Of a stretch of DNA of 64,000 nucleotides, positions 18,194 to 28,077 are shown one piece after another (within the stretch, counting starts at the first letter, position 1; each line of letters starts with the position of its first letter). Below the pieces are notes generated by a model that saw only the letters and a list, made by a program, of their open reading frames with translations, searched no databases and was not told where the DNA came from. Position numbers and translations under genes: made by a program. Source of the stretch: Robertkochia flava (GTDB taxonomy: Bacteria; Bacteroidota; Bacteroidia; Flavobacteriales; Flavobacteriaceae); NCBI RefSeq assembly GCF_020166515.1, contig NZ_JAINZT010000002.1, positions 1 to 64,000 of the forward strand. The letters run 5' to 3'.

Positions 18194-21100
18194 TTATTTA
18201 TCCTTTGCCGGCCTCTTCCAACGCACCGGGGCCGCAGGTTCAGGCTGTAGTTCAAATTCATTGTTCTCAAGCAGTTTCATCGCTTCCTCCACGCCCCGTT
18301 CCAGCTGTGGGTCCCGGCCTTCCAGGACTGCTGCCGGTTCCTGGATCACTTCAATATCCGGAGCCACGCCTTCTCCTTCTACAGCCCAGTTGCCATCTGT
18401 ATCGTAAAATCCACCGCGGGGCGCCACCATCCGGCCACCATCAATAAAGGGTGGGGTATCCCATGTTCCTACGAGTCCACCCCAGGTTCGGGTACCTACC
18501 AGAGGTCCCAGGTCTGCTGCTTTAAACATATACGGCAACAGGTCTCCTCCGGATCCGGCCCGCTCGTTGATCAGCATCACCTTAGGGCCCCAGATACCGG
18601 CCATAGGGGTGGTCCACGGACGGTGATCCCCGGTTTTACTGTTAAAGTAACCAAAGAGTTTACGCGACATAATATCGATCATATAGTCGGCTGCAGAACC
18701 TCCCCCGTTATTGCGTTCATCAATGATCACCCCTTTCTTATCCTGCTGGGAAAAGTAATACCGGTTAAAACTGGTAAACCCGCCTCCTCCGGTATTAGGT
18801 ACATATACATACGCCAGCTTACCCTCCGACATCTCGTCAACCTTTCTTCGGTTAGCCTCGATCCAGTCGGCAGTCCGGAGTCCGCGATCGCTTCGCACAG
18901 GCTTTACCAGCACCTCTCTTTTGCCCTTACCATCTGAACTCCCGGCCACCTCCAGCCTTACCAGCTCTCCGGCAGTTTGCTCGAATAACAGGTATGGATT
19001 CATGGAAGCTTCCAGGGGTCTGCCATTTACACTTAGAATAAAATCACCCTCCTTCACCTGGAGACCCGGGGACGAAAGCGGAGCTTCCAGTCCGGGATTC
19101 CAGGACTCGCCGTTATATATTTTCCCGATCCGGTATTTCCCCTCTGTCACTTCCAGGTCACACCCTAAAAGTCCGACGGGAATGCGTTCGATATCCGGCA
19201 AATCTCCACCGGAGACATAGGAATGCCCTACCGACACCTCCCCGCTCATGATATCAACCACATAATTGAGATCGGTGCGGTGACGAACATGATCGATCCA
19301 AGGCGAATACCACTCATAAATAGTATCCCATGGCGCCCCATGTACATTATCCACATAAAGGAAATCCCGCATATAGCGCCACCCTTCCCTGAAGATCTGA
19401 TGATACTCAGCCCGGGGATCTACTTTAATACTGGTGTTCAGATTAAGAGCAGCCTCCTTATCGCCATTAATCTTGCCTGAGGAACTGTAAATACCCCAGA
19501 CCCCGCCTTGTCTGATCAGGACATTCTTTCTGTCGGCAGATACCCTCATATAATTCACCCCATCCGCAAAATCTTCAAGAGTTTCCTCATCGACCTTATA
19601 CTCAAAGACCTTTACTCCGCCATCTTCATCCAATGCCTTCGCGACAAGTAATTTCAAGGATTCTCCGGCTTCCAGCTGAGTATAGGCCCCACTTTCCGGT
19701 TTTAGTGCAATGATGCGTTTCCACAGGCCTTCTTCCTTAAGATCTACAACCACCTTATTCTCTTCCTCCTTTTTATCCGCGTCCTTTTTCCCTTTCTGCT
19801 TCTTACCCTGTTTTTCTTCCGGGACGGATTCTTCTGCAACTTCTTCGTCAGATTTCAAAGGCACCGGGGAACCATCCTTATCCGAGAGGACAATACAATA
19901 GAGGTTTCTGTTCACATCGGGATCTTAGGAACTCATATCGAGCCAACCGGTGTTCAGACCGTAATCGGTACTCCCCAGAAAGTACAGATACTTCCCATTG
20001 GCATCCCAGACAGGGGAGATACAATCGGCCATCCCGTCGGTAAGCTGCATGGCCTTCCCGGCATCCAAACTATAGGCAAAGATCGCCTTGAAATGACTTT
20101 CCAGCTGTTTTGCATAAGCAATGTACTTCCCATCCGGCGACCAGACCGGGTTCATACTCCTGTTCGGGTGGGCATAACGATCGGCATCTACAGCGCTTAC
20201 CTTCCCGGTGGCAACATTGGCGATCCAGATCCTGTAATCGGTATCGGTAAATGCGATATGCCCTCCGCCCGGAGCCCAAACCGGCTCAAAGTAAAAGGTA
20301 GGTTTATCAAAGGAAATTGTTTGTTGTACCTCCCCAAACTGGTCGGCGATCACCAGCTGATACTCCCCGCTTTTATCCGAGAACCAGGCGACCCGGTCGC
20401 CCTCCGGAGACCACACGGGAGCGCGGTCTGCAGCTCCGGGAGAATTGGTTAGATTGCGTGCGCTGCCATTCTCTTTTGGCACGGTGATGATCTCCCCGCG
20501 ATATTCAAACACCGCTCTTTTTCCGGTAGGAGAGATGTTGGCGTTGCGTACCGAGGCAGGCCTGACCTGCTCCCAGCGTACCCGTGAGAAATTCATATCT
20601 CCGTTAACATGGATCTCCAGAGGCTCAGTTCGGTCGTCTTCAGGATGTAGCCGATGCAGATACCCGCCCTGTTCGTAGACAATACCATCCGGCCCGGCAT
20701 CCAGGCTCTTTACATCAAATTGCGAATGGAAGGTATGTTGCTTTTCGGTTTTAGACTGCGGGTCAAAAGACCAGATATTGGCCGCATAATCACGCTCTGA
20801 TATATAAAATACCTTTCCATCGTACCACACCGGATCCAGGTGTCTTTCCCCTGTCGTTTGTGGCGCTCTTGTGAGGGCCCCGGTTTTCATATCCTGAATC
20901 CAAACCGGCATGGCCTGCCCCCCTCGGTAATTACGCCATTCCGGATCCCAGAAGGTTATCGGGATATAAGCGGCCATCGATCCGTCGGGAGATAATTCCC
21001 CAAAGGCAGCCCTGGGAATATCCAGGACCTCGGGCATGCCGCCATTTACGGCTACGGTATAAAATCGGTTTAATCGTGTTGGATATGCTTCCCGGGACGA

Positions 21101-21475
21101 GCGAAACATTACTTTCCCGTCGGGTGTCCATCCCTGTACATAATCGCCATCAGGGTGCCAGGTTAGTCGCTTCGGACTACCACCCGATGCAGGGATCACG
21201 TAAACATCGATATTGCCGCCATATTCTGCAGTGAATGCGATCTGGCTGCCGTCGGGAGAAAAATGAGGAAGGGATTCGTACCCCTCCCCGGAAGTAAGTC
21301 GCACGGCGTCCCCCCCGTTAATACCTACCCTCCATAGGTCATTGGCATAAACGAAAACAATATATTCTGAAGAAATCGCAGGCTGACGCAAAAGCTGTGT
21401 GCCCTGACCAAAGCCTGAAAGGCTGATCATGATCAGGCTGAGGGATAGAAATACTTTCATGAAAGTGTGTTGCAT
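18194..21475 (-). pseudogene. Tricorn-like S41 peptidase interrupted by an in-frame TAA
   Basis: One long frame runs from the start (ATG at 21475 or 21460, where the signal peptide MKVFLSLSLIMISLSGFGQ begins; an ATG also lies at 21514) to 18194, but contains a TAA at 19925-19927. The frame does not shift: after the TAA it continues as DPDVNRNLYCIVL, as expected for this family. The upstream part (about 510 residues) holds PD40/WD40-like propeller repeats (WSPDGKYIAYAK). The downstream part has the C1 region, a PDZ-like domain (VKEGDFILSVNGRPLEA) and the S41 catalytic core: VGHSYV (His), ERAGSGGDLLPY (Ser) and VEGEGVAPD (Glu). All catalytic elements are intact but detached from the signal peptide. 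A true nonsense mutation, a read-through codon or a base-call error are all possible. Confidence 0.85.
19925..19927 (-). other. In-frame ochre stop inside the tricorn-like gene
   Basis: The codons read AGT TCC TAA GAT CCC GAT GTG. Related proteins usually have Tyr or Phe at this place (DMSSY/F), so one base change from TAC or TAT explains the stop. A GTG 10 bases later (19915) could restart translation but would yield a protein without a signal peptide. Confidence 0.8.
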
Positions 21476-21566
21476 ATTGATTAATCGCAAATGAAAGTAC
21501 GAAAATGACTGCAACGCTCAAAGGCAATTAACGCCCTATTCAGAAATACCAGGGCCGGGAAAGAAA

Positions 21567-21719
21567 TTAATGACACCCACAATCGTCCTTGCCGCAAACT
21601 CCGGCATTCTTATTCCGCGATCTTTTAAATCGCGAAGGCACAAGGAATTTATAGGCCAGGTAGGCCAGCGCACTGAAGGTAATGAGGTATACCAATATGT
21701 CCTGTATCAGGGTATTCAT
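21567..21719 (-). CDS. FeoB-associated Cys-rich membrane protein
   Basis: A 50-residue protein that is easy to miss because of its size. One membrane helix (about residues 5-27: DILVYLITFSALAYLAYKF) is followed by a basic stretch (SRFKRSRNK) and a Cys-rich tail, GVCGKDDCGCH. This is the pattern of the FeoB-associated small proteins (a FeoC-like role in ferrous iron uptake has been proposed). It lies 34 bases past the MFS gene in the feoA-feoB-MFS direction, which supports the assignment. Confidence 0.85.
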   Translation of the reverse strand: MNTLIQDILVYLITFSALAYLAYKFLVPSRFKRSRNKNAGVCGKDDCGCH

Positions 21720-21753
21720 ACCTGCAAAGATAAGGAAAACCGAACAGAAGTCC

Positions 21754-23034
21754 TTATTCGGAAATCACCTCCCGACTCACATGAGCCTCCCCTGATTTTC
21801 GCGAACTGCCGAGGGTCTTATTGCGGATAAGAGGATTGGCCCAGAAGCCGATAGAAAGGATATACAGCAGGGGAAGGATCAAAAAGAACATTCCGTTCCG
21901 AAGGCCGAATCCTTCTCCCAGCACTCCAACGATAAGCGGCACAAAAGCTCCGCCGGCGATCCCGGTGCACAGAATTCCGGAGAGGGAACCATGCGATTCC
22001 TTTACCGAGTTAAGGCCCAGGGAAAAGATCACAGACCACATCACCGAAATAAAAAATCCACATGCCGGAAACGCGTACAGGGCCATGTCGCGTTTCCCCA
22101 GAAGGGCGGTTACCAGGCTTAAAAGGCTTAGCATGGTAAAGATGGCGAGCACCACCCTGCTGTCCATGATCTTAACCAATAATAATCCCAGGACACACCC
22201 AAGGGTAAGCATACCCCAGAACATGGAAACGGTCTCTGCTCCCAACCCCTGCGGGTCTATACCATGGTACTCCTGTAAAAACGGAGAGATCCAGTTTCCA
22301 ATACCCTGCTCTACCCCGACATAGGCAAAAATGCCCAGGAAAAACAGGTAGGTATACTTATTGCGAAATAATTTTTTGAAGCTGTCCCATCCTTCCTGCT
22401 TCTCCTCTCCCGTGCATTCCACGGCGGGAAACCGCAGTATTCTTACCCAAAGAAACAGGGCGAAGGCCATAAAAGAGAAGATCAGATACATGGCCGTCCA
22501 GCTGCCCTGGGGGGAAGCAAAAGACCGGAGCAGCTCCCAAATTCCCGTGGTTTCGGTATGAACCACCTTCTGGTACACCAGGGGACTTAAAAATGAGGCA
22601 CCCCCAAAAACCAATTGCGCCAAAAGGGAATAAAACGCAAAATGCTCACTCCCCCCGGAAATACGCAGCAGCGGATTGATAACCACCTGCAACACGGCCA
22701 TACTGCTCCCCAGGAGAAACAGGGTAAGCAAAAACCATTTGTATTCCGGCAAGAACACAAATCCGGCAGAAGCTATTCCAATGGCCAACAGCGCAAGGGA
22801 AATGATCTTTTTGGAACTCCAGCTATCAGCAAGGTAACCAGCGGGTATCGACATGATTCCATAGGCCACAAAGAAGGAAAAGGGTAACAACCCGGTGGCG
22901 GTAAGGCTAAGGCTATATGCCGTTTTAACCTCCGTGATTATGGCATTAAGAATATTGGTAGCAAAGGAAATCAGAAAAAAGGTAAGCATTACCAATACGA
23001 TCATGGCAACACTTTTCTTCGTAGGAGCAGGCAT
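21754..23034 (-). CDS. FHS-type MFS transporter (fucose permease-like)
   Basis: A 426-residue major facilitator with 12 predicted helices. The N-terminal half has FATNILNAIITEVKTAYSLS and IPAGYLADSWSSKKII, the usual loop 2-3 motif of the FHS (sugar:proton symporter) group. A middle cytoplasmic loop with EEKQEGWDSFKKLF separates the halves. Substrate is likely a sugar but unproven. Its position between feoB and the FeoB-associated gene, 56 bases from feoB, is odd for a sugar permease. Confidence 0.85.
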   Translation of the reverse strand: MPAPTKKSVAMIVLVMLTFFLISFATNILNAIITEVKTAYSLSLTATGLLPFSFFVAYGIMSIPAGYLADSWSSKKIISLALLAIGIASAGFVFLPEYKWFLLTLFLLGSSMAVLQVVINPLLRISGGSEHFAFYSLLAQLVFGGASFLSPLVYQKVVHTETTGIWELLRSFASPQGSWTAMYLIFSFMAFALFLWVRILRFPAVECTGEEKQEGWDSFKKLFRNKYTYLFFLGIFAYVGVEQGIGNWISPFLQEYHGIDPQGLGAETVSMFWGMLTLGCVLGLLLVKIMDSRVVLAIFTMLSLLSLVTALLGKRDMALYAFPACGFFISVMWSVIFSLGLNSVKESHGSLSGILCTGIAGGAFVPLIVGVLGEGFGLRNGMFFLILPLLYILSIGFWANPLIRNKTLGSSRKSGEAHVSREVISE

Positions 23035-23090
23035 AAAGACAGATTTATTGTACGTGGAATTTACAAAAATCCTGAAATATGCGCCCTTAC

Positions 23091-25190
23091 CTATTTAAGT
23101 AACTGATACGCGATCAAGGCTACCACATATGCGAAAACCGACATGAAGACGAGCTGGATCACCGGCCATTTCCAGGAATTCGTTTCCTTTTTCACCACTG
23201 CGAGGGTACTCATACACTGCATGGCGAAGGCATAGAACAGCAACAGGGAAATACCCGAGGCCAGGTTAAACAGCGCTTCCCCGGTTACGGGATTCACCTC
23301 TGCCTGCATCCTTTTCTTGATGGTCTCCTCCTCATCGCTTCCCACGCTGTAAATAGTTGCCAGGGTACCTACAAAGACTTCCCGGGCGGCAAAAGAACTG
23401 ATCACAGCGATCCCGATCTTCCAATCATAACCCAGGGGCAGGATCACGGGTTCTATGGCCTTCCCCATGATTCCAATATAGGATTCCTGCAGTTTATAGG
23501 CCGAGACCTTATTGGAAAATTCAGCAGGGGTCATGCCCTGCACATCCACCTGTTCGGCTACGCGTTCTTCTGCCACGTCAAAGGTATCAGAGGGTCCGTT
23601 GGAAGCCAGGAACCAAAGGATGATAGATATAGCGAGGATGATCTTTCCTGCGCCAAAAACAAAACTTTTCGTTTTTTCCACTACAGTAATCGCCACATTC
23701 TTAAACAGGGGAAGCTTATAATTAGGCATCTCCACAACAAAGAATGAACGACTTTTTATCTTCAGGATCTTATTGAGTACCCAGGCCGAGAACACCGCCA
23801 TGCCAAATCCGAGCAGGTAGAGCAGCATCAGGGTAAGCCCCTGCAGGTTCATGCCCAATACCCGGGTATTGGGAATAACCAGGGCAATAATAATCAGGTA
23901 TACGGGCAATCGCGCAGAACAGGTGGTAAACGGAGTAACAAGAATGGTGATCAGCCGCTCTTTCCAGTTCTCAATATTCCTGGTGGCCATGACCGCCGGT
24001 ATGGCACAGGCCGTTCCCGAGATCAGCGGCACTACACTCTTACCGCTTAAACCGAATCGTCGCATCACCCGGTCCATCAAGAAAACCACACGACTCATAT
24101 AGCCGGTTTCTTCAAGGATGGCAATGAAGAGGAAAAGGAATGCGATCTGCGGAATAAAGATCACGATCCCACCCAGGCCGGGCACTATACCCTCGGCAAC
24201 CAGATTGGTAAAGGCTCCTGCTGGCAGGGTTGCTTTTACCCATTCACTAAGGGAGGCAAACATTTCATCGATAAAATCCATGGGGTAACTGCTCCAGTCA
24301 TAGATCGCCTGGAAGATCACCATCAGAATCATAAAAAAGATCAGGTATCCCCATACCTTATGGGTGAGCAGCCGGTCGAGGGTGGCGCGAAAACCTTTGG
24401 CCACATTGATATCCACGGCATATCCTTCCTTTAGCACCCCGTTGATAAACTGATACCGCATGATGGTCTCCTTTTGCTGCAAACGCTTAAGAGCCGATTT
24501 AGAGTGGGTACTGAAGGAAGACGTATCGGCAACCAACTGCCTGTCGAGATTGACAAAATTCACATCCTGGGTGATGACCAGCCATAATTTATACAAATCA
24601 TGATTTGGAAATGCCCGCCTTAACCCGTTGAAATATTCCGGATCAATCAGGGAGGCGTTCAAACAGGGTTCGGTAGAAAGATGCTTGTAATCGCAGATCA
24701 GATCCTTGATCGTGTCAATGCCTTCTCCCTTCCGGGTACTTACCAGAGCGATCCTGGTCTTCAGGCGCTCTTCCATTAAAGTAACATCCAGGGTGATTCC
24801 CTTACGACGCATCCTGTCGGCCATGTTGATCACCAATATGGTAGGTATTCCCAGGTCCTTTATCTGGGTAAACAGAAGCAGGTTACGTTTGAGGTTCTCC
24901 ACATCGGCCACAACAACAGCCACATCCGGAAAGTCCTTATCGTTCTTGTTGAGCAAAAGCTCAATCACCACATTTTCATCAAGGGAGGTCGCATTGAGGC
25001 TATAGGTACCGGGGAGATCGAGGATATGAGCCTTCACCCCCCTGGGGAGTTTGCAAATACCTTCCTTTTTTTCCACAGTAATTCCGGGGTAATTTCCAAC
25101 TTTTTGGTTGAGTCCGGTCAGCGCATTAAAAACAGAGGTCTTTCCAGTATTCGGATTTCCAATGAGGGCTACATTGATCTGTTTACTCAT
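23091..25190 (-). CDS. feoB: Ferrous iron transport protein B
   Basis: A 699-residue Fe(II) transporter with an N-terminal G domain: G1 GNPNTGKTS (residues 11-19), G3 DLPGTYSL (about 59-66) and G4 NMAD (about 121). The GDI-like helical part follows, then the membrane domain with two Gate motifs. Length is normal. Start overlaps the feoA stop by 4 bases (ATGA), giving coupled translation. It acts in the inner membrane. Confidence 0.96.
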   Translation of the reverse strand: MSKQINVALIGNPNTGKTSVFNALTGLNQKVGNYPGITVEKKEGICKLPRGVKAHILDLPGTYSLNATSLDENVVIELLLNKNDKDFPDVAVVVADVENLKRNLLLFTQIKDLGIPTILVINMADRMRRKGITLDVTLMEERLKTRIALVSTRKGEGIDTIKDLICDYKHLSTEPCLNASLIDPEYFNGLRRAFPNHDLYKLWLVITQDVNFVNLDRQLVADTSSFSTHSKSALKRLQQKETIMRYQFINGVLKEGYAVDINVAKGFRATLDRLLTHKVWGYLIFFMILMVIFQAIYDWSSYPMDFIDEMFASLSEWVKATLPAGAFTNLVAEGIVPGLGGIVIFIPQIAFLFLFIAILEETGYMSRVVFLMDRVMRRFGLSGKSVVPLISGTACAIPAVMATRNIENWKERLITILVTPFTTCSARLPVYLIIIALVIPNTRVLGMNLQGLTLMLLYLLGFGMAVFSAWVLNKILKIKSRSFFVVEMPNYKLPLFKNVAITVVEKTKSFVFGAGKIILAISIILWFLASNGPSDTFDVAEERVAEQVDVQGMTPAEFSNKVSAYKLQESYIGIMGKAIEPVILPLGYDWKIGIAVISSFAAREVFVGTLATIYSVGSDEEETIKKRMQAEVNPVTGEALFNLASGISLLLFYAFAMQCMSTLAVVKKETNSWKWPVIQLVFMSVFAYVVALIAYQLLK

Positions 25191-25432
25191 AAGCCGGGAT
25201 TTTGCTCTATGGGTTGTATTTCAACCTGAAGGGCAGTTTCGCGTCTGATCGCCAGGTAAGAACCGTTAATATTGAGGTACATGGGGTCCTGGAACGGAGC
25301 AAACTGTATCAATTCCACTTCATTTCCGGGCAAACACCCCATCTCCAGGAGTTTTATGGGCAGCTCATCCGTGTCTACATGCTTGATCACAGCCTTTTGC
25401 CCTCGTTTCAAATCAGCAATGGTATACCTCAA
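25187..25432 (-). CDS. feoA: FeoA family protein
   Basis: A small SH3-like cytosolic partner of FeoB, 81 residues from the TTG at 25432. Typical segments are DLKRGQKAVIKHVD, LPIKLLEMGCLPGNEVELI and NINGSYLAIRRETA. The frame extends upstream to 25564, but the extra 44 residues look non-coding and would span the promoter -7 box at 25461-25468. I therefore chose the TTG, which gives the family's usual length. It is first in feoA-feoB-MFS-small protein. Confidence 0.9.
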   Translation of the reverse strand: MRYTIADLKRGQKAVIKHVDTDELPIKLLEMGCLPGNEVELIQFAPFQDPMYLNINGSYLAIRRETALQVEIQPIEQNPGL

Positions 25433-25460
25433 AACCTTATTTAGATTGATTTTAAAGAAG

Positions 25461-25468
25461 CAAAAATA
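25461..25468 (-). promoter_or_regulatory. -7 element of the feo operon (TATTTTTG, minus strand)
   Basis: CAAAAATA on the plus strand is an exact TAnnTTTG on the minus strand, placing transcription start about 22 bases before the TTG start of feoA. This also argues against the longer feoA reading. Confidence 0.55.
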
Positions 25469-25552
25469 GTAAAAAGAGCGCAGGTGATGAAGGGAAGGAA
25501 GGATAAAGTGAGATCTACCGCTGCCAGCGTCCGATTTCCGCCGGGAATAATG

Positions 25553-25620
25553 AGTCAGGAACAAAGAGTCAGGAACAAAGAGTCAGGAACAAAGAATCAG
25601 GAGTCAAGAGTCAGAAACAG
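25553..25620. repeat. 14-bp tandem repeat (AGTCAGGAACAAAG), three perfect copies
   Basis: Three exact head-to-tail copies occupy 25553-25594, followed by decayed copies to about 25620 (AATCAGGAGTCAAGAGTCAG). They lie between feoA and the SCO gene. Nothing else is seen in this gap apart from the feo promoter. Confidence 0.85.
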
Positions 25621-25703
25621 ATAATAAAGACCTTTGGCACTCAAAAGGCTCCAATTTACAGGTCTTTCTACTCGCTATTTTCAACACCTTATCCCAATGC
25701 TGA

Positions 25704-26378
25704 TTACTTTCTGTATTCGGCCTTCAGGACGGCCAGATCTTCCAGTAGTTTTTCGATGTCTTCTTGTTTTGTGCCGTCGTAAAATCCGCGGATTCGCTTT
25801 TCCTTGTCCACCAACACAAAATTCTCGGTATGGATCATGTCATAAGCACCTCCGTCACCAGTAGACTTGGCTGCCAGGTAACTCTTCCGGGCGAGTTCAT
25901 AGATCTGTTTCTTGTCTCCGGTCACCAGGTTCCATTTTTGATCAACAACGCCCTTCTTTCGGGCATAGGCCTTTAACTGAGGCACGGAATCGATCTCGGG
26001 AGTTACCGTATGGGAAAGCAGCATTACCTCAGGATCATCCAGAATCTGTTCCTGGATCTCCACCATATGATCGGTCATTACCGGGCAAATGGTCGGACAG
26101 GTGGTAAAGAAGAAATCCGCAATGTAGATCTTTCCCTCATAATCCTTCTCTGTAATGGTATCTCCATTCTGGTTGACCAGATTAAAGGGCGCTATGGTAT
26201 GGTACTTTCGTATAAACTGAAGGTCTTCATCTACCAGTTCTGCATTAACCATGGAGGGCTGATATACCGGAAGTACCGGCTCAGGCTTAAGGGCAGTGTA
26301 GAAAAGGTATACGATCACTGCGCTTAAAGCGAGCATCACCCAAAAGAAAGGTTTGTATTTACTGAAAAACTGTAGCAT
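25704..26378 (-). CDS. SCO family protein (SCO1/SenC)
   Basis: A 224-residue thioredoxin-fold copper chaperone-like protein, anchored by an N-terminal helix (about residues 11-29) and facing the periplasm. The copper-binding Cys pair is TCPTICP (C94 and C98), with the third ligand His at about 183 (DMIHTENF). The family helps assemble the CuA site of cytochrome c oxidase or handles redox stress. The gene is monocistronic, with a -7 box upstream. Confidence 0.93.
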   Translation of the reverse strand: MLQFFSKYKPFFWVMLALSAVIVYLFYTALKPEPVLPVYQPSMVNAELVDEDLQFIRKYHTIAPFNLVNQNGDTITEKDYEGKIYIADFFFTTCPTICPVMTDHMVEIQEQILDDPEVMLLSHTVTPEIDSVPQLKAYARKKGVVDQKWNLVTGDKKQIYELARKSYLAAKSTGDGGAYDMIHTENFVLVDKEKRIRGFYDGTKQEDIEKLLEDLAVLKAEYRK

Positions 26379-26402
26379 GATCTAGCGGCAAATTAGCGAT
26401 TG

Positions 26403-26410
26403 CAAATTTA
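26403..26410 (-). promoter_or_regulatory. -7 element of the SCO gene (TAAATTTG, minus strand)
   Basis: CAAATTTA on the plus strand is an exact TAnnTTTG on the minus strand, 24 bases from the SCO start codon. The -33 part was not clear. Confidence 0.45.
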
Positions 26411-26480
26411 AGCCATAGAACGCGAACTGGAGTAATATTCATAAAACCATGCTAAAAAACCGGAAGAGCAAAGCTTTAGA

Positions 26481-26512
26481 TTGTGCCAAAAAGGTGGAAA
26501 AGCTTACTTTTG
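26481..26512 (+). promoter_or_regulatory. rseP promoter (TTG, 21 bp, TACTTTTG)
   Basis: TTG at 26481-26483 and TACTTTTG at 26505-26512 form a Bacteroidota-type promoter, with the ATG 25 bases downstream. Its position excludes a start at 26481 even though the frame is open there. Confidence 0.6.
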
Positions 26513-26537
26513 TGCCCTAAGAATTCTAATAGCACCT

Positions 26538-27860
26538 ATGAGCCCTATTATAGTAAAGACCATTCAGCTTTTTTTAAGCTTATCCATACTCATTGTTTTA
26601 CACGAATTAGGTCACTTTATCCCGGCAAAGCTCTTTAAGACCCGGGTAGAGAAGTTCTTCCTGTTCTTCGATGTAAAATACGCCCTCTTCAAGAAGAAGA
26701 TCGGGGAAACCGTTTACGGAATCGGGTGGTTGCCCCTTGGAGGCTATGTAAAGATCTCGGGGATGATCGATGAGAGCATGGACAAGGAGCAAATGTCGCA
26801 ACCGGCCCAGCCATGGGAATTTCGATCGAAACCCGCCTGGCAGCGCCTTATCATTATGATCGGTGGGGTTACCGTAAATCTCCTGCTGGGATTCTTTATC
26901 TATATCATGATCCTTTTCGTTTGGGGAAGGGAGGAAGTGAAATCGGACACGTTCCCCAACGGGTTTGCCGTTGCCCAGGAACTTAAGCAATACGGATTCA
27001 GGGATGGAGACCATATCCTGAAGGTCGACGGAGAAACTCCTGTTAATATTCTTGAGGTGAACCGACTCCTTCTCATCAGAGGACTGGAATCGGTGGAAGT
27101 AACGCATGCCGATAATACGACGGAAGTACTGCAACTACCGGATAGCCTGGGAACTTATTTATACAAATCCGGAGCCACGAATCCGCTGGACCCAAGAGCT
27201 CCCTCTGTAATAGACAGCGTTTCACCCGGCCTCCCTGCAGCAACAGCCGGCCTGCGCACGGGAGATAAGATCCTTAGTATAAATGGCAATGAAGCCATCT
27301 GGTGGGACCAATTCAAGAACGAAGTACGCAATAACGAAGGGCCCTTAGAGCTGGTCTATGAGCGAAACGGAAACCGGGACACGGTGGATGTGGCCATCAC
27401 CGACGACAAGGTAATCGGGGTGTGGGTATACCCGAAATTGAATACGGAAGGCATACAACAACTGGATTACAGTTTTGCAGAGGCCATTCCTGCGGGAATC
27501 AAATACGGATACTGGACCCTACACGACTATGTAGCTTCGCTTAAATTTTTGTTCACTAAAAAGGGAGCCACGGAGATCGGCGGATTCGGAACCATCGCCA
27601 AACTGTTCCCCGAGACCTGGGACTGGCAGGGATTCTGGATGAGCACCGCTTTGATCTCGATCATTCTGGCTTTTATGAACATCTTACCCATCCCGGCTTT
27701 GGACGGCGGGCATGTGATGTTCCTCCTGTACGAGATGATCAGTGGACGAAAGCCCAGTGACAAATTCATGGAATATGCGCAAATGGTTGGTTTCTTTATT
27801 TTAATTGGCTTACTTTTGTATGCCAACGGGAATGACATCTACCGCGCCATTTTCGAATAA
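26538..27860 (+). CDS. rseP: RIP metalloprotease RseP (site-2 protease)
   Basis: A 440-residue intramembrane zinc protease from the ATG at 26538. HELGH in the first helix (residues 22-26) holds the zinc ligands. PDZ-like regions follow (FRDGDHILKVDGETPVNI and GLRTGDKILSINGNEAIW). The C-terminal membrane motif NILPIPALDGGHV supplies the Asp ligand. The family cleaves anti-sigma factors and signal peptides within the membrane. Its stop lies about 130 bases before tRNA-Asn. Confidence 0.94.
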   Translation: MSPIIVKTIQLFLSLSILIVLHELGHFIPAKLFKTRVEKFFLFFDVKYALFKKKIGETVYGIGWLPLGGYVKISGMIDESMDKEQMSQPAQPWEFRSKPAWQRLIIMIGGVTVNLLLGFFIYIMILFVWGREEVKSDTFPNGFAVAQELKQYGFRDGDHILKVDGETPVNILEVNRLLLIRGLESVEVTHADNTTEVLQLPDSLGTYLYKSGATNPLDPRAPSVIDSVSPGLPAATAGLRTGDKILSINGNEAIWWDQFKNEVRNNEGPLELVYERNGNRDTVDVAITDDKVIGVWVYPKLNTEGIQQLDYSFAEAIPAGIKYGYWTLHDYVASLKFLFTKKGATEIGGFGTIAKLFPETWDWQGFWMSTALISIILAFMNILPIPALDGGHVMFLLYEMISGRKPSDKFMEYAQMVGFFILIGLLLYANGNDIYRAIFE

Positions 27861-27881
27861 CAGAAAAAATTAATTTTTTGT

Positions 27882-27911
27882 TTGGCGTAAATAAAAAAAC
27901 ATATATATTTG
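27882..27911 (+). promoter_or_regulatory. tRNA-Asn promoter (TTG, 19 bp, TATATTTG)
   Basis: TTG at 27882-27884 and TATATTTG at 27904-27911 are separated by 19 bases, a close match to the Bacteroidota sigma-A consensus. The start would be near 27918, giving a leader of about 70 bases before the tRNA. Confidence 0.7.
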
Positions 27912-27991
27912 CAACCGCAAAAAAGGGATAACCCCAGTTACAGCGGGCCTCACCAGAGGAAAAAATGTAACGAAAGTTCAGAAAATAACAC

Positions 27992-28065
27992 TCCTCCTTA
28001 GCTCAGTTGGTTAGAGCATCTGACTGTTAATCAGAGGGTCCTTGGTTCGAGCCCAAGAGGGGGAG
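27992..28065 (+). tRNA. tRNA-Asn (anticodon GTT)
   Basis: A 74-nt cloverleaf with acceptor stem TCCTCCT (27992-27998) and AGGGGGA (28058-28064), discriminator G. The anticodon stem TCTGA/TCAGA encloses the loop CTGTTAA with GTT at 28026-28028. The T arm is CTTGG-TTCGAGC-CCAAG (28041-28057). CCA is not encoded. Its 3' end is the integration site of the mobile element, and the gene stays complete because the element carries a copy of the 3' end. Confidence 0.96.
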
Positions 28066-28069
28066 CAAA
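28047..28069 (+). repeat. attL, 23-bp direct repeat in tRNA-Asn
   Basis: It begins in the T loop and covers the 3' acceptor strand plus four bases beyond the tRNA. The same 23 bases recur at 44406-44428. Confidence 0.93.
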
Positions 28070-28077
28070 CAAGCAGA

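Noticed and set aside
19913-19927. Frameshift splitting the S41 peptidase gene
   Set aside because: Both parts are in the same frame; the break is a single in-frame TAA, so no insertion or deletion is needed.
25433-25564. Longer feoA start at 25564
   Set aside because: The added 44 residues have no FeoA character and the segment contains a -7 promoter box; FeoA proteins are about 80 residues.
25553-25620. CRISPR array
   Set aside because: The 14-bp units are directly adjacent with no spacers, and no cas gene is present in the window.
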